Source: Paenibacillus sp.
GTDB taxonomy: Bacteria > Bacillota > Bacilli > Paenibacillales > YIM-B00363
NCBI GenBank assembly: GCA_031181325.1
Contig: JAPSKX010000034.1
Coordinates: 1 to 32,611 of the forward strand
Reading direction: 5' to 3'
Length of the DNA stretch: 32,611 nucleotides
Each line of letters opens with the position of its first letter. Within the stretch, counting starts at the first letter, position 1. The notes below the pieces were generated by a model. The model did no database searches. It saw only the letters and a program-made list of their open reading frames with translations, and was not told the origin of the DNA. Below are positions 8,980 to 16,736 of the stretch, piece after piece. The position numbers were made by a program, and so were the translations under genes.

Positions 8980-10731
8980 CTACGCTCGAACATATGCCTT
9001 GATCGTCCCGATCGTCTTGCCCTCGCTCGGTCCGCTCGGCCGAATCGTATACGAAGCGACGGAAGCCGGCACGATGAACGTCTCGGCATATCGGACGACG
9101 AACGGCTCGAACGATCCGTCGGGGCTCTCGACCGTCGCCTCTTCCCCTTCGACCAAATTAAGCATGTGAACGCTGCCGTTCTGTGCGTGCAAGACGGGTT
9201 CGGAAAACCAATGTCGCCTCGTCTCGATGAACTGAAGCTCGTGGAGCCCGGTCCGCTCTTCCTTCCAGCCCGCTCCTTCTTCGATCGGCTCGATTCGGTT
9301 CACGCACTCCTTCTCTGTCCATGGCGACGTCCGATCCCAGCGGATCACCCGCTCGCCGTGCTCGAGATGCACGGGGCGAGGCTTGCCGTCGAGACCGAGC
9401 CGATCCCAGTCCCACAGCTTGAAGGTGAAAATGTACGGCGTGGCGCTGATCTCCAGCACCATACAGCCCGACGCGGAACAATGGATCGTACCGGCGGGTA
9501 TCAAGAAGTGGTCGTGCTTGGCTGCCGGGTACGTCTGGACGTACTTCTCTGCCGGGAACGTATATGCGCCTTCCTGCGCCTTGCGTAAATCCGCCATCAT
9601 CTCCTCGGAAGAGACATTATCGCGAAGTCCGAGGTATACTTCCGCCCCCGGAACGGCATCAAGGATGTAGTAGCTTTCATCCTGGGTGTAGTGCATGCCG
9701 AAGCGCTCGCGGATATACTCCGTCGTCGGGTGAACTTGCAAGCTCAAGTTTTGCCCGCCGATCGTATCGAGGAAGTCGAACCGGATCGGGAATTCCGCGC
9801 CGAATCGCGCGTAGACCATCTCGCCCAGCAGCTCGATCGATCGAAAGAACACCAGATTGATCGCCGGCATCTCCAGACGGACCGGGCCGAACTGAAAGTA
9901 GAGGCTGTTCTCCTCCGGAACGCCGTCGAAGCCCCAGGCATACGGGTGTTCGCGCTTGGGCAGATCGATCCGCTCTTCCAACCAGGTGCCCCCCCATACC
10001 CCGGGATCGAAATAGGGGACCAGCCGGAACGGCCGCCTCGCCGCCTGGGACATCCCTTCGAACAGCGCCCGGCGAGTGACCATCTTCGGCGAATCCTTCG
10101 CGTTCGTATCCAAGTAGTAATCGATTTCGCCGAGACGCTTCTTCTTCAGTCGGTCCGCCATGCGCCACTCGAAAAAGAAACCGCGCTTGTACAAGCGCAG
10201 AATATCGTCCTCGCGTCGTCCCGCGCGCCAATTGCCCAGTTCTTTGGAGCGATAGCGCCGCTGGATCTCCCACCGCGCCAAGTCGGCATAGACGAACACG
10301 TCTCCTTGCGCGATCAGCGAAGCGCCGAACCCGACGACCAGCACGACGCCTTCCCCCGCCGCGTCGATCCGGCCCCGCAGCACATCGATTCGTGTCTGGT
10401 CATAAAATTCTTCGATCTGGAACGGCGCCATATATCCGAATACACGGTCATCCGTCAGATAACGTTCGACCTTCCCGTCGATTTCTTCGGGAGCCAGCGC
10501 CGCTTCCTCGGCTCGAACGACCGTTACCGCTTCCAACGTTTGTCGGCAGCCTGCGACGATTTCCTCCTGTCGAACGCCGGGGTAACATTCTAGAACGATC
10601 ACGGTTTTGCTCTTCCCCAGACGCTTGATCGCAGCGTCGAGCTCGCGACCGATTGCTTCATACCCCTCCCAAGCCTCGTCTTCCCGTCCTCGGATGCCGA
10701 TAATGGGCTCTTTGTCGTAGCGAGATGACAT
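8980..10731 (-). CDS. class I mannose-6-phosphate isomerase with extra N-terminal domain
   Basis: Zinc enzyme converting mannose-6-phosphate to fructose-6-phosphate. The cupin half (about residues 235-583) carries the expected zinc ligands: Q332 and H334 in LQVHPTTEY, E352 in DESYYIL and H417 in PAGTIHC. The protein has 583 residues, far longer than the common 315-390, because of about 230 extra N-terminal residues. That part has a degenerate P-loop-like stretch (VLECYPGVRQEEI, no GK[ST]) and then GVVLVVGFGASLI...YADL..EIQRRYR, reminiscent of nucleoside kinases. The ATG at 10731 is chosen over the one at 10776, which lies inside the operator; AGGG sits six bases upstream and AAAGGAG slightly further. 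It heads the isomerase-ROK-GH38 unit under the palindrome at 10750-10788. Confidence 0.85.
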   Translation of the reverse strand: MSSRYDKEPIIGIRGREDEAWEGYEAIGRELDAAIKRLGKSKTVIVLECYPGVRQEEIVAGCRQTLEAVTVVRAEEAALAPEEIDGKVERYLTDDRVFGYMAPFQIEEFYDQTRIDVLRGRIDAAGEGVVLVVGFGASLIAQGDVFVYADLARWEIQRRYRSKELGNWRAGRREDDILRLYKRGFFFEWRMADRLKKKRLGEIDYYLDTNAKDSPKMVTRRALFEGMSQAARRPFRLVPYFDPGVWGGTWLEERIDLPKREHPYAWGFDGVPEENSLYFQFGPVRLEMPAINLVFFRSIELLGEMVYARFGAEFPIRFDFLDTIGGQNLSLQVHPTTEYIRERFGMHYTQDESYYILDAVPGAEVYLGLRDNVSSEEMMADLRKAQEGAYTFPAEKYVQTYPAAKHDHFLIPAGTIHCSASGCMVLEISATPYIFTFKLWDWDRLGLDGKPRPVHLEHGERVIRWDRTSPWTEKECVNRIEPIEEGAGWKEERTGLHELQFIETRRHWFSEPVLHAQNGSVHMLNLVEGEEATVESPDGSFEPFVVRYAETFIVPASVASYTIRPSGPSEGKTIGTIKAYVRA

Positions 10732-10749
10732 GATAACCCTGCAACTCCT

Positions 10750-10788
10750 TTGTGTTGGTTTATCATAATGTATCATAAACTAACACAA
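10750..10788. promoter_or_regulatory. palindromic operator, probably for the DeoR repressor
   Basis: Two 14-bp arms, TTGTGTTGGTTTAT (10750-10763) and ATAAACTAACACAA (10775-10788), are inverted with 13 of 14 positions matching around an 11-bp centre. On the minus strand a TATGAT hexamer in the centre could be a -10 element, so binding would block the isomerase promoter. The same half-site occurs in front of deoR at 11660-11673 with 12 of 14 positions matching. Confidence 0.8.
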
Positions 10789-10804
10789 GTGAACAGGTAT
10801 TATC

Positions 10805-10844
10805 AAAAATTCACTTCGGGATTTTCGGACCCCTGCGCCGAAGT
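10805..10844 (-). terminator. Rho-independent terminator after deoR
   Basis: On the minus strand ACTTCGG and CCGAAGT form a 7-bp stem around an 18-base loop, followed by GAATTTTTG. The hairpin starts two bases past the deoR stop codon. It separates deoR from the isomerase operon, which has its own operator and promoter region. Confidence 0.65.
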
Positions 10845-10846
10845 CT

Positions 10847-11629
10847 TTAAACGATGTGAAGCTCCACGCCGCTCTCTTCGATGCGTTCCCGTTCTTCTTT
10901 GCTTATGCCGCTATCCGTAACGAAGACATGAATGTCCGCAAGCGACGCTACCGGCGAGAAGTAACGTTGGCCGATTTTCGAAGAATCGAGCAGCATCACG
11001 ACTTTACTCGCGGAGCGGAGCATTAACTTTTTAACTTGCGTATCCATTAGATTCGGGTCCGTAAACCCCGCTTCCTTCGTATAACCAAGCGCGGACAAGA
11101 AGAGCGTGTCGGCATGATAGCGCGTGAAAAACTCCTCCGCCACCGGTCCGACGAACGTGCCGGAGATATCTCTGAACATGCCTCCGCAGCTAATGATCAG
11201 CCGCTTGTCCGTCGCGTAGGGGCGGAACCGGCTCAGCGTATCGATCCCGTTCGTGAGCAGCGTCAGCCGGTCCAGATGGCCCAGCCGTTCGGCCATGCGC
11301 GATACCGTCGTCCCGTTCTCCAGCACGACGGTGTCGCCGTCGCGCACGAACTTCTCTACGGCATATGCGGCCAAGCGATCCTTGACGTCCCGATTGCTGG
11401 CCTGTTTGGCCGTCATCTCCGGTTCGTCCCGGCCGATCTCCTGCACCGGCTGCAGGTAGACGGCCCCGCCATGAGAACGACGGATCCGATGTTCCCGCTC
11501 CAGCTCGTTCAAGTCGCGGCGAACGGTCATTTCGGAGACGCCGAATCGGTCGCTTAGCTCTTTCAGTGTAGCAGCGCCTCTGTCGGCCAGGTAGGCGATT
11601 AGTGCTTGTTTTCTTTGCAATGGCAGCAT
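10847..11629 (-). CDS. DeoR-family transcriptional repressor of sugar metabolism
   Basis: Cytoplasmic DNA-binding regulator of 260 residues, normal for the family. The N-terminal winged helix-turn-helix carries the family signature (LKELSDRFGVSEMTVRRDLNEL, then IRRSHGGAV). The C-terminal two-thirds is the DeoR sugar-phosphate sensing domain (VENGTTVSRMAERL, LLTNGIDTL, LIISCGGMFRDISGTFVG, DTLFLSALGY, LLDSSKIGQRYF). The ATG at 11629 has GAGGTG about seven bases upstream. It is transcribed in the same direction as, and just ahead of, the mannose genes. Matching half-sites lie before deoR and before the isomerase, implying autoregulation and control of the mannoside operon, probably relieved by a sugar phosphate. 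Confidence 0.92.
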   Translation of the reverse strand: MLPLQRKQALIAYLADRGAATLKELSDRFGVSEMTVRRDLNELEREHRIRRSHGGAVYLQPVQEIGRDEPEMTAKQASNRDVKDRLAAYAVEKFVRDGDTVVLENGTTVSRMAERLGHLDRLTLLTNGIDTLSRFRPYATDKRLIISCGGMFRDISGTFVGPVAEEFFTRYHADTLFLSALGYTKEAGFTDPNLMDTQVKKLMLRSASKVVMLLDSSKIGQRYFSPVASLADIHVFVTDSGISKEERERIEESGVELHIV

Positions 11630-11656
11630 AGCGGCACCTCATTTCTTTCCCATTCT

Positions 11657-11674
11657 AACATAAACGAACATAAA
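11657..11674. promoter_or_regulatory. DeoR half-site / direct repeat upstream of deoR
   Basis: AACATAAA occurs twice with a 10-bp period (11657-11664 and 11667-11674). The overlapping 14-mer ATAAACGAACATAA (11660-11673) matches the operator arm at 10775-10788 at 12 of 14 positions. It lies about 30 bases upstream of the deoR start codon, fitting autorepression. Confidence 0.6.
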
Positions 11675-11770
11675 TAGCCTATGCGATGCGAAACTGAATG
11701 TTTATTTCCGAAATGAATTGCGAATAAGCTAATGCCGCAGCATCGGCGATGTACGTCTATAGATCTGCGG

Positions 11771-11821
11771 CAATAAAAAAGGGACAACCTCTGGCGCCGC
11801 GCGAGCGGCAAGAAGTTGTCC
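11771..11821 (-). terminator. strong Rho-independent terminator after the GH67 gene
   Basis: On the minus strand GGACAAC pairs with GTTGTCC, and the interior holds a second pairing block (TGCCGC with GCGGCG-like sequence). It is followed directly by CTTTTTTATT. The hairpin begins seven bases past the GH67 stop and closes the seven-gene aldouronate operon. Confidence 0.9.
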
Positions 11822-11828
11822 GTAAGGA

Positions 11829-13889
11829 TTAATAGATCGTCCGACCCGCCGCGTCCGGGATGCCCGACTTGCGGTAAAAGTACGTATTGATTCGATCGCG
11901 CCACTCGCATGCATGCTCCGCTTGATGCACCAGGCGCTCTCGCACCTGGGCATGCAACCCGTCTTGCATGCGGCCGCGGAGCGAATCCCACTTCGCGATT
12001 TGCTCCGCGGCGCGAGCCGCGCCTTCGAAGTGCGTATCGTAAATATGCTGTATGACCGTCTTGCCCGACTTCAGCGTATGGGTGTACGGCACATGATGGA
12101 AAAACAACAGCAGCTCGTCGGGACAGTCCGCGAGCGATTCGTAGCGATCGGCTTGCGGCGCATGGTATTGCCGCGTATACCCCGTGCCCGTGGCGGCCGT
12201 GCGATCCACGCCGATCCCATGACAGTCCGCGAAATGATACGTGCCCCACTTCGAATATTCGTAACCGTCTACGTTCGGGCCGTAATGATGGTCGGGATTG
12301 ACCATCCACCCGACGCCGAGAGGCGCGGTGTAGGACTCGTAAATCTCCCAAGAACGCAACAATAGATCGGACACGACCGACATGACGCCCGGGTCGCTGC
12401 CGAACGTCAGGGCGATCCACTCTTCCGCGATGCTTGCCGCCGACAACCGCGGATTCCACGCCAGCCGCCCGAAGCCGTACAAGTTCGCCTGCGCCAGAAG
12501 ATGACCGGTCCAATTCGGATCGTCTCCGATGTTGGAGACGGCCGCCATGCCGCCGACCGGCCGCTCGAACAACGCGCCGCTCGCGACGTCGGCGACCGTC
12601 GACCCTTCTCCCCGGGCGTAGGTGTCGAAGTCGAGGATTTCCTTCCACTGAGGAACGAGGTAGCACAAGTGACGCTGCTGTCCTGTATATTCCTGCGTAA
12701 TCTGCAGCTCGAGCAGCTGATTCGTCCGCGTCAGTCCGCCGAGCAGCGGGGAAACCGGCTCGCGGACCTGGAAGTCCATCGGTCCGTTCTTGATTTGCAG
12801 CGCGACGTTGTCCCGGAACCGGCCGTCCAGCGGCCGGAAGTGATCGTACGCGGCGCGCGCCCGATCCGTCTTCCGATCGCGCCAATCCTGCAAGCAGTCG
12901 TAGACGAAGCAGCGCCAGACGACGATGCCGCCGTACGGGGCGAGCGCGTCCGCCAGCACGTTGGCGCCGTCCGCATGGTCCCGACCGTAATGGAACGGCC
13001 CCGGACGGAATTCCGAATCCGCCTTCACGACGAAGCCGCCGAAATCCGGGATGTGCCGGTAGATCGCCGCGGCACGCTCCCGCCACCACCGGGCGACTCT
13101 CGGATCGAGCGGGTCCGCGGTATCGAGGCCGCCGAGCTCGATCGGCGCGGCGAAGTTGACGCTTAAGAACAAGCGGACGCCATAAGCGCGGAACGCCGCC
13201 GCCACCCTCGCGACGTCGGGCAGCAGCGCATCCGCGATCAACCCCGTCTCCGCCCGATGCACGTTCACGTTGTTGATCGAGACGGCGTTCAGACCGACGG
13301 ACGCGAGCAGACGGGCGTAGTCGCGGATGCGCGACGTCTCCGCAACGATCCGGCCGTCCCGGAAGAAGATCGACCTCCCCGCGTACCCGCGTTCGATGCT
13401 GCCGTCCATATTGTCCCAATGGTCGATCATGCGCAGCCGGTTCGCGGGCGACTCCGCAAGACGCAGCTCGTCCAAGCCGACGCCGTTCCTTAGCAGCTGG
13501 AGAAACCGGAAGACGGCGTAGAGCACGCCCCGCTCGGTATGCGCCGCCAAGACGATCGGCCCTTCCTCCAGACGCCGGATGACGAACCCGTCCTGCGCGA
13601 ACGCCCCGCACGGTTCCCCCAGCTTCCCGGCGTCCAACGCCGGATGGCTCCCGAACGTGCCCGCGATCAACGTCGGCGCTTCCTCTTCCGCCCCGACCTG
13701 CCGCGGCGCTTCGCCGAGCATCGACGCGAGCCCGCCGGCCAGCTCTTCCCGGGCCGAATCGAGCATCGCCGACGAGCCCGCCACCGCGATCGCGGCGCAC
13801 CGGCGACGGTAAGCGTCCCTCGATTCCTCGTCTTCGATGTACGGGTACCCCAGCCAACAAGCGTATCCCGCAGGCGCTGTCCCTTGCAT
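11829..13889 (-). CDS. aguA: alpha-glucuronidase, GH67
   Basis: Intracellular inverting enzyme that removes (4-O-methyl)glucuronic acid from the non-reducing-end xylose of short xylo-oligosaccharides. The 686-residue length and lack of a signal peptide fit the family. Visible signatures are [17 protein letters not shown], with the glutamate (E293) matching the general acid, then [29 protein letters not shown] with D372, and [10 protein letters not shown] with E400; these two carboxylates match the paired general base. The ATG at 13889 is preferred to that at 13895 because AGGAGG is eight bases from the former and only two from the latter. It is last in the operon, 15 bases after the NIF3-like gene, and is followed by a strong terminator. 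Confidence 0.95.
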   Translation of the reverse strand: MQGTAPAGYACWLGYPYIEDEESRDAYRRRCAAIAVAGSSAMLDSAREELAGGLASMLGEAPRQVGAEEEAPTLIAGTFGSHPALDAGKLGEPCGAFAQDGFVIRRLEEGPIVLAAHTERGVLYAVFRFLQLLRNGVGLDELRLAESPANRLRMIDHWDNMDGSIERGYAGRSIFFRDGRIVAETSRIRDYARLLASVGLNAVSINNVNVHRAETGLIADALLPDVARVAAAFRAYGVRLFLSVNFAAPIELGGLDTADPLDPRVARWWRERAAAIYRHIPDFGGFVVKADSEFRPGPFHYGRDHADGANVLADALAPYGGIVVWRCFVYDCLQDWRDRKTDRARAAYDHFRPLDGRFRDNVALQIKNGPMDFQVREPVSPLLGGLTRTNQLLELQITQEYTGQQRHLCYLVPQWKEILDFDTYARGEGSTVADVASGALFERPVGGMAAVSNIGDDPNWTGHLLAQANLYGFGRLAWNPRLSAASIAEEWIALTFGSDPGVMSVVSDLLLRSWEIYESYTAPLGVGWMVNPDHHYGPNVDGYEYSKWGTYHFADCHGIGVDRTAATGTGYTRQYHAPQADRYESLADCPDELLLFFHHVPYTHTLKSGKTVIQHIYDTHFEGAARAAEQIAKWDSLRGRMQDGLHAQVRERLVHQAEHACEWRDRINTYFYRKSGIPDAAGRTIY

Positions 13890-13910
13890 CCGCATCTCCT
13901 CCTTCTTTAT

Positions 13911-14723
13911 CTAGAACAGGCTGAGCGTCCGCCGCCCGGGTACGAACCAAGCGGGAATCTCGGGGCACTCCGCCGCCAGCCGGGCGGCCAAGCGCCGCAT
14001 GCCGGGCTCCTCGCTGGCCGCGTGCCCGAGCAGGACGAGCGCCTTCCGCCGGCCTTGATGAAGCGCGTCGAACACATACTCCGGCGTCTCCCACTCTGGG
14101 CCTTCGCCGGCGATGACGACGTCGAGGTCCCGCTCGCCGAGCAGCGGAATGGCCGTCGCGCCGCCGCCGCGATACCCGACGGCCACCCCGACGCCGGAGC
14201 AGCGCGCGGAAGGGTCCCCTGCGGCGCGAAGGAAGGGGAGGCCGAGCTTCCTCTTCAAGAAAACAATCAAATCCTTCAGCTCGACCGCCGGCGCCGGCAG
14301 CCGCACGACGCTCGCGGCGGGAAGCCGCTCTTCGAGATAACGCTGCCAGCCCAGCGCCTCGAGCAGCCCCTCCGTCACGAGGTCCGGCCTGCAGCGGTGA
14401 ACGCCGTCGTGGCTCCGGAAGACGACGAGTCCCGACCGTTCGAGCCACGTCCGCTTCGCCCGAACCACCGGGTCTCCCGCGAACGCCGAGGGCTCCGCTT
14501 CTTGATGGCTGTAATACATGCCTTCGTGCGTAACGACGAGATTGGCGCCTTCGGCGGCGGCCCGCTCCAACGCGTCCTGGGAAGCGGCGAAGCACGTCGC
14601 GACGCCGGTCAGCGGCGTATCCGGCGATCCGGCAAGGAAGCCGTCAACCGTACCGACGCCCGGCGGCGACCGTGGCACGAACCGATCGATGTACTGCCGC
14701 GCCGTCCAGCTTGCCGTCGGCAT
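13911..14723 (-). CDS. NIF3/DUF34-like dinuclear metal protein
   Basis: Member of the NIF3 (YbgI/YqfO) family, whose biochemical role is unsettled; members form hexameric rings with two metals per subunit. The 270-residue protein lacks the PII-like insert of longer members. Recognisable parts are GVATCFAASQDALERAAAEGANLVVTHEG near residues 40-68, SHDGVHR near 105, and LLGHAASEEPG (H234, E238) near the C-terminus. The usual THHP metal motif reads THEG here (H66, E67), so the second histidine is replaced by glutamate. It starts three bases after the permease stop, with AAGGG upstream, and ends 15 bases before the GH67 gene, so it is co-transcribed with aldouronate genes. Its role there is unknown. 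Confidence 0.85.
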   Translation of the reverse strand: MPTASWTARQYIDRFVPRSPPGVGTVDGFLAGSPDTPLTGVATCFAASQDALERAAAEGANLVVTHEGMYYSHQEAEPSAFAGDPVVRAKRTWLERSGLVVFRSHDGVHRCRPDLVTEGLLEALGWQRYLEERLPAASVVRLPAPAVELKDLIVFLKRKLGLPFLRAAGDPSARCSGVGVAVGYRGGGATAIPLLGERDLDVVIAGEGPEWETPEYVFDALHQGRRKALVLLGHAASEEPGMRRLAARLAAECPEIPAWFVPGRRTLSLF

Positions 14724-14726
14724 CGC

Positions 14727-15650
14727 TTACCCTTTGACGCCGCCGAGCGTCATGCCCTTCACGAAGTACTTCTGCAGGAACGGGTACACGAGCATGATCG
14801 GCAGACTCGCGACGATCGTCATCGTAGCGCGCACGGACGTAGGCGTCACGACGTTCGCATCCGCGTTCAAGCCTCTGGCGAATACGTCGGAGCCTGTCGT
14901 CGAACCGGAGGTGTTCGAGTTTTGCAAGATTTTCATCAGCTCGTACTGCAGCGTGCTCAGCTCGAGCTTCGAAGAGTTGTACAGGAACACGTCGAACCAC
15001 GAGTTCCACTGATATACCCCCGTAAACAACGCGACGGTCGCCAGCACGGGGACGGACAGCGGGAACACGATCTTAAGGAACGTCGTAAACTCCCCCGCGC
15101 CGTCCATCCGGGCGGACTCGAGAATGCCTTCCGGCAGTCCGTCGATGAAGGAGCGTATAATGATCAAGTTGAAGACGCCGATAATCCCGGGAATGATGTA
15201 CACCCAGAAGCTGCCGAGCAGACCGAGCTCGCGGACGAGCAGGAAGTTCGGAATGAGTCCGCCGTTGAAGTACATCGTCAGCACGAAGGCGATCGTGACG
15301 AACTTGCGGAGCACGAATTCCGGACGGCTGATCGTATAGGCGACCATAGCCGAGCAGAATACCGTCACCACCGTGCCGATCACGGTACGCAGCGCGGAGA
15401 TCAGGGTAGCATGGAAAATGGTCGAATCCCGGAACACGTATTCATAGTTGTCCCAAGAAAACTCTCTCGGCAGCAAGTAGATGCCGCCCTTGATCGAGTC
15501 GTTGGCGTCGTTGAGCGACACCGCGAGCGAATTGACGAACGGATACAAGGTGACGACCATCAGCAGCAGCATAAAGATCACGTTGCAGAAGTCGAAGATG
15601 CGATCGGCCGGCGAACGGAAGCGGCCGTACACTTTATTGGTTTTCCGCAT
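14727..15650 (-). CDS. aldouronate ABC transporter permease, YtcP/LplC type
   Basis: Inner-membrane permease of the oligosaccharide importer, 307 residues. It has about six hydrophobic segments, the EAA loop LESARMDGAGEFTTFLKIVFP, and the family tail LQKYFVKGMTLGGVKG. It follows lplB after 13 bases with an AGGGGGG ribosome binding site. Its neighbours (GH67 downstream, YesMN upstream, GH8 and GH10 nearby) point to methylglucuronoxylo-oligosaccharides as the substrate. That assignment follows the known Paenibacillus aldouronate clusters and is not proven by the permease sequence. Confidence 0.9.
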   Translation of the reverse strand: MRKTNKVYGRFRSPADRIFDFCNVIFMLLLMVVTLYPFVNSLAVSLNDANDSIKGGIYLLPREFSWDNYEYVFRDSTIFHATLISALRTVIGTVVTVFCSAMVAYTISRPEFVLRKFVTIAFVLTMYFNGGLIPNFLLVRELGLLGSFWVYIIPGIIGVFNLIIIRSFIDGLPEGILESARMDGAGEFTTFLKIVFPLSVPVLATVALFTGVYQWNSWFDVFLYNSSKLELSTLQYELMKILQNSNTSGSTTGSDVFARGLNADANVVTPTSVRATMTIVASLPIMLVYPFLQKYFVKGMTLGGVKG

Positions 15651-15663
15651 GGTTGCAGCCCCC

Positions 15664-16635
15664 CTAGAACAATCTGGCTTCGCCGAGCCGCTTCGCGATC
15701 GTGTTCGCCGAGAACAAGAGAATGAAGCTGATGACGGTCTTGAACATGCCGGCCGCGATCGCGAGCGAGAAGTTCCCCATCGATATGCCGTAACGGAGCA
15801 CGAAAATATCTAAGTTTTCCGAGTAATCCACGTTCATCCCGTTGCCGAGCAAATATTGCGGCTCGAAGCCCGTCTCCAATATATTGCCAACGTTCATAAT
15901 GAGCAGGATCACGATGACGGGCTTCAGGCCCGGCAACGTAATGTTCCAGATGCGCTGGAACCGTCCGGCGCCGTCGATCTCCGCAGCTTCGTACTGCGCC
16001 GGATCGATCATCGTCATCGCCGCCAAATAAACGATCGTATTCCAACCGACATTCTTCCACACCTCGGCAGCGCCGAGGATGCCCCAGAAATACCTTCCTT
16101 CCCCTAACCATAGGACCGGTTCCTTGATAATGCCGAACCACATCAGCAATTCGTTGATAATTCCGCCGTCCGCGGACAAGGCGGTCGAGACGATGCTCGC
16201 GGCGACGACCCAAGAGATAAAATAGGGGAGGTAGCTGATCGTCTGGACGATCCGCTTGAATACGATCTGGCGCAGCTCGTTCAGCAGAATCGCCAGCGTG
16301 ATCGCCGTCGTGAAGCCGAGCGTCAGGTTAATGACGCTCATCGCAAGCGTATTCCGCAAGTCGCGGTAGAACGCTTCTTCCCGGAATAAAAACCGAAAAT
16401 GCTCGAAGCCGACCCACGTTTGGTCCAAAAAGTCCTTCGCCGGCTTATAATCCTGGAACGCGATCGTCCAGCCCCAAATCGGGACGTATTTGAAAACAAA
16501 CAACCAGACGAGGAACGGAACGGACATGAAGACGAGCGCTTTCTGTTGAAACAGTTTCTTGAAGAATAGAATGATTCCCGTCGGTTGGTTCGTGCTCGCC
16601 TTGGCGTCGCGCAGCGATGGCGTGAGGTTCTCCAT
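15664..16635 (-). CDS. aldouronate ABC transporter permease, LplB type
   Basis: Partner permease of 323 residues. A 30-residue polar N-terminus precedes the first membrane segment. Family landmarks are FKYVPIWGWTIAFQDYKPAK, WVGFEHFRFLF and the EAA loop YEAAEIDGAGRFQRIWNITLPGL. The C-terminus (IAKRLGEARLF) is typical. The start at 16635 has AAGGAG about seven to eight bases upstream. The spacer to the binding-protein gene is 101 bases and contains a GC-rich hairpin. Co-transcribed with the YtcP-type permease. Confidence 0.92.
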   Translation of the reverse strand: MENLTPSLRDAKASTNQPTGIILFFKKLFQQKALVFMSVPFLVWLFVFKYVPIWGWTIAFQDYKPAKDFLDQTWVGFEHFRFLFREEAFYRDLRNTLAMSVINLTLGFTTAITLAILLNELRQIVFKRIVQTISYLPYFISWVVAASIVSTALSADGGIINELLMWFGIIKEPVLWLGEGRYFWGILGAAEVWKNVGWNTIVYLAAMTMIDPAQYEAAEIDGAGRFQRIWNITLPGLKPVIVILLIMNVGNILETGFEPQYLLGNGMNVDYSENLDIFVLRYGISMGNFSLAIAAGMFKTVISFILLFSANTIAKRLGEARLF

Positions 16636-16682
16636 TCTCTCTCTCTCCTTATGAGCGCCGAGTCGGGGGAAGGGACAATGAA

Positions 16683-16716
16683 GGCCGGCCAGATGCGCGA
16701 GGCACTCGAGCCGGCC
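16683..16716 (-). other. intercistronic hairpin between binding-protein and permease genes
   Basis: GGCCGGC (16683-16689) and GCCGGCC (16710-16716) form a 7-bp GC stem around a 20-base loop that has its own short CGAG/CTCG pairing. It starts about 20 bases past the binding-protein stop codon. It occupies the same place as the hairpin in the first transporter operon and has no T-tract, so partial termination or mRNA stabilisation is likelier than full termination. Confidence 0.55.
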
Positions 16717-16736
16717 CTTCCATTGCGCCTACCCTA

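Noticed and set aside
11599-14595. A 998-codon open frame on the minus strand overlapping the GH67 and NIF3-like genes
   Set aside because: It is Arg/Gly/Ala-rich with no domain signature, and lies over genes with intact catalytic motifs. High GC content creates such shadow frames.
13539-15725. A 728-codon plus-strand frame across the NIF3-like and permease genes
   Set aside because: Composition dominated by Arg, Pro and His without domains; spans several genes and their junctions on the other strand.
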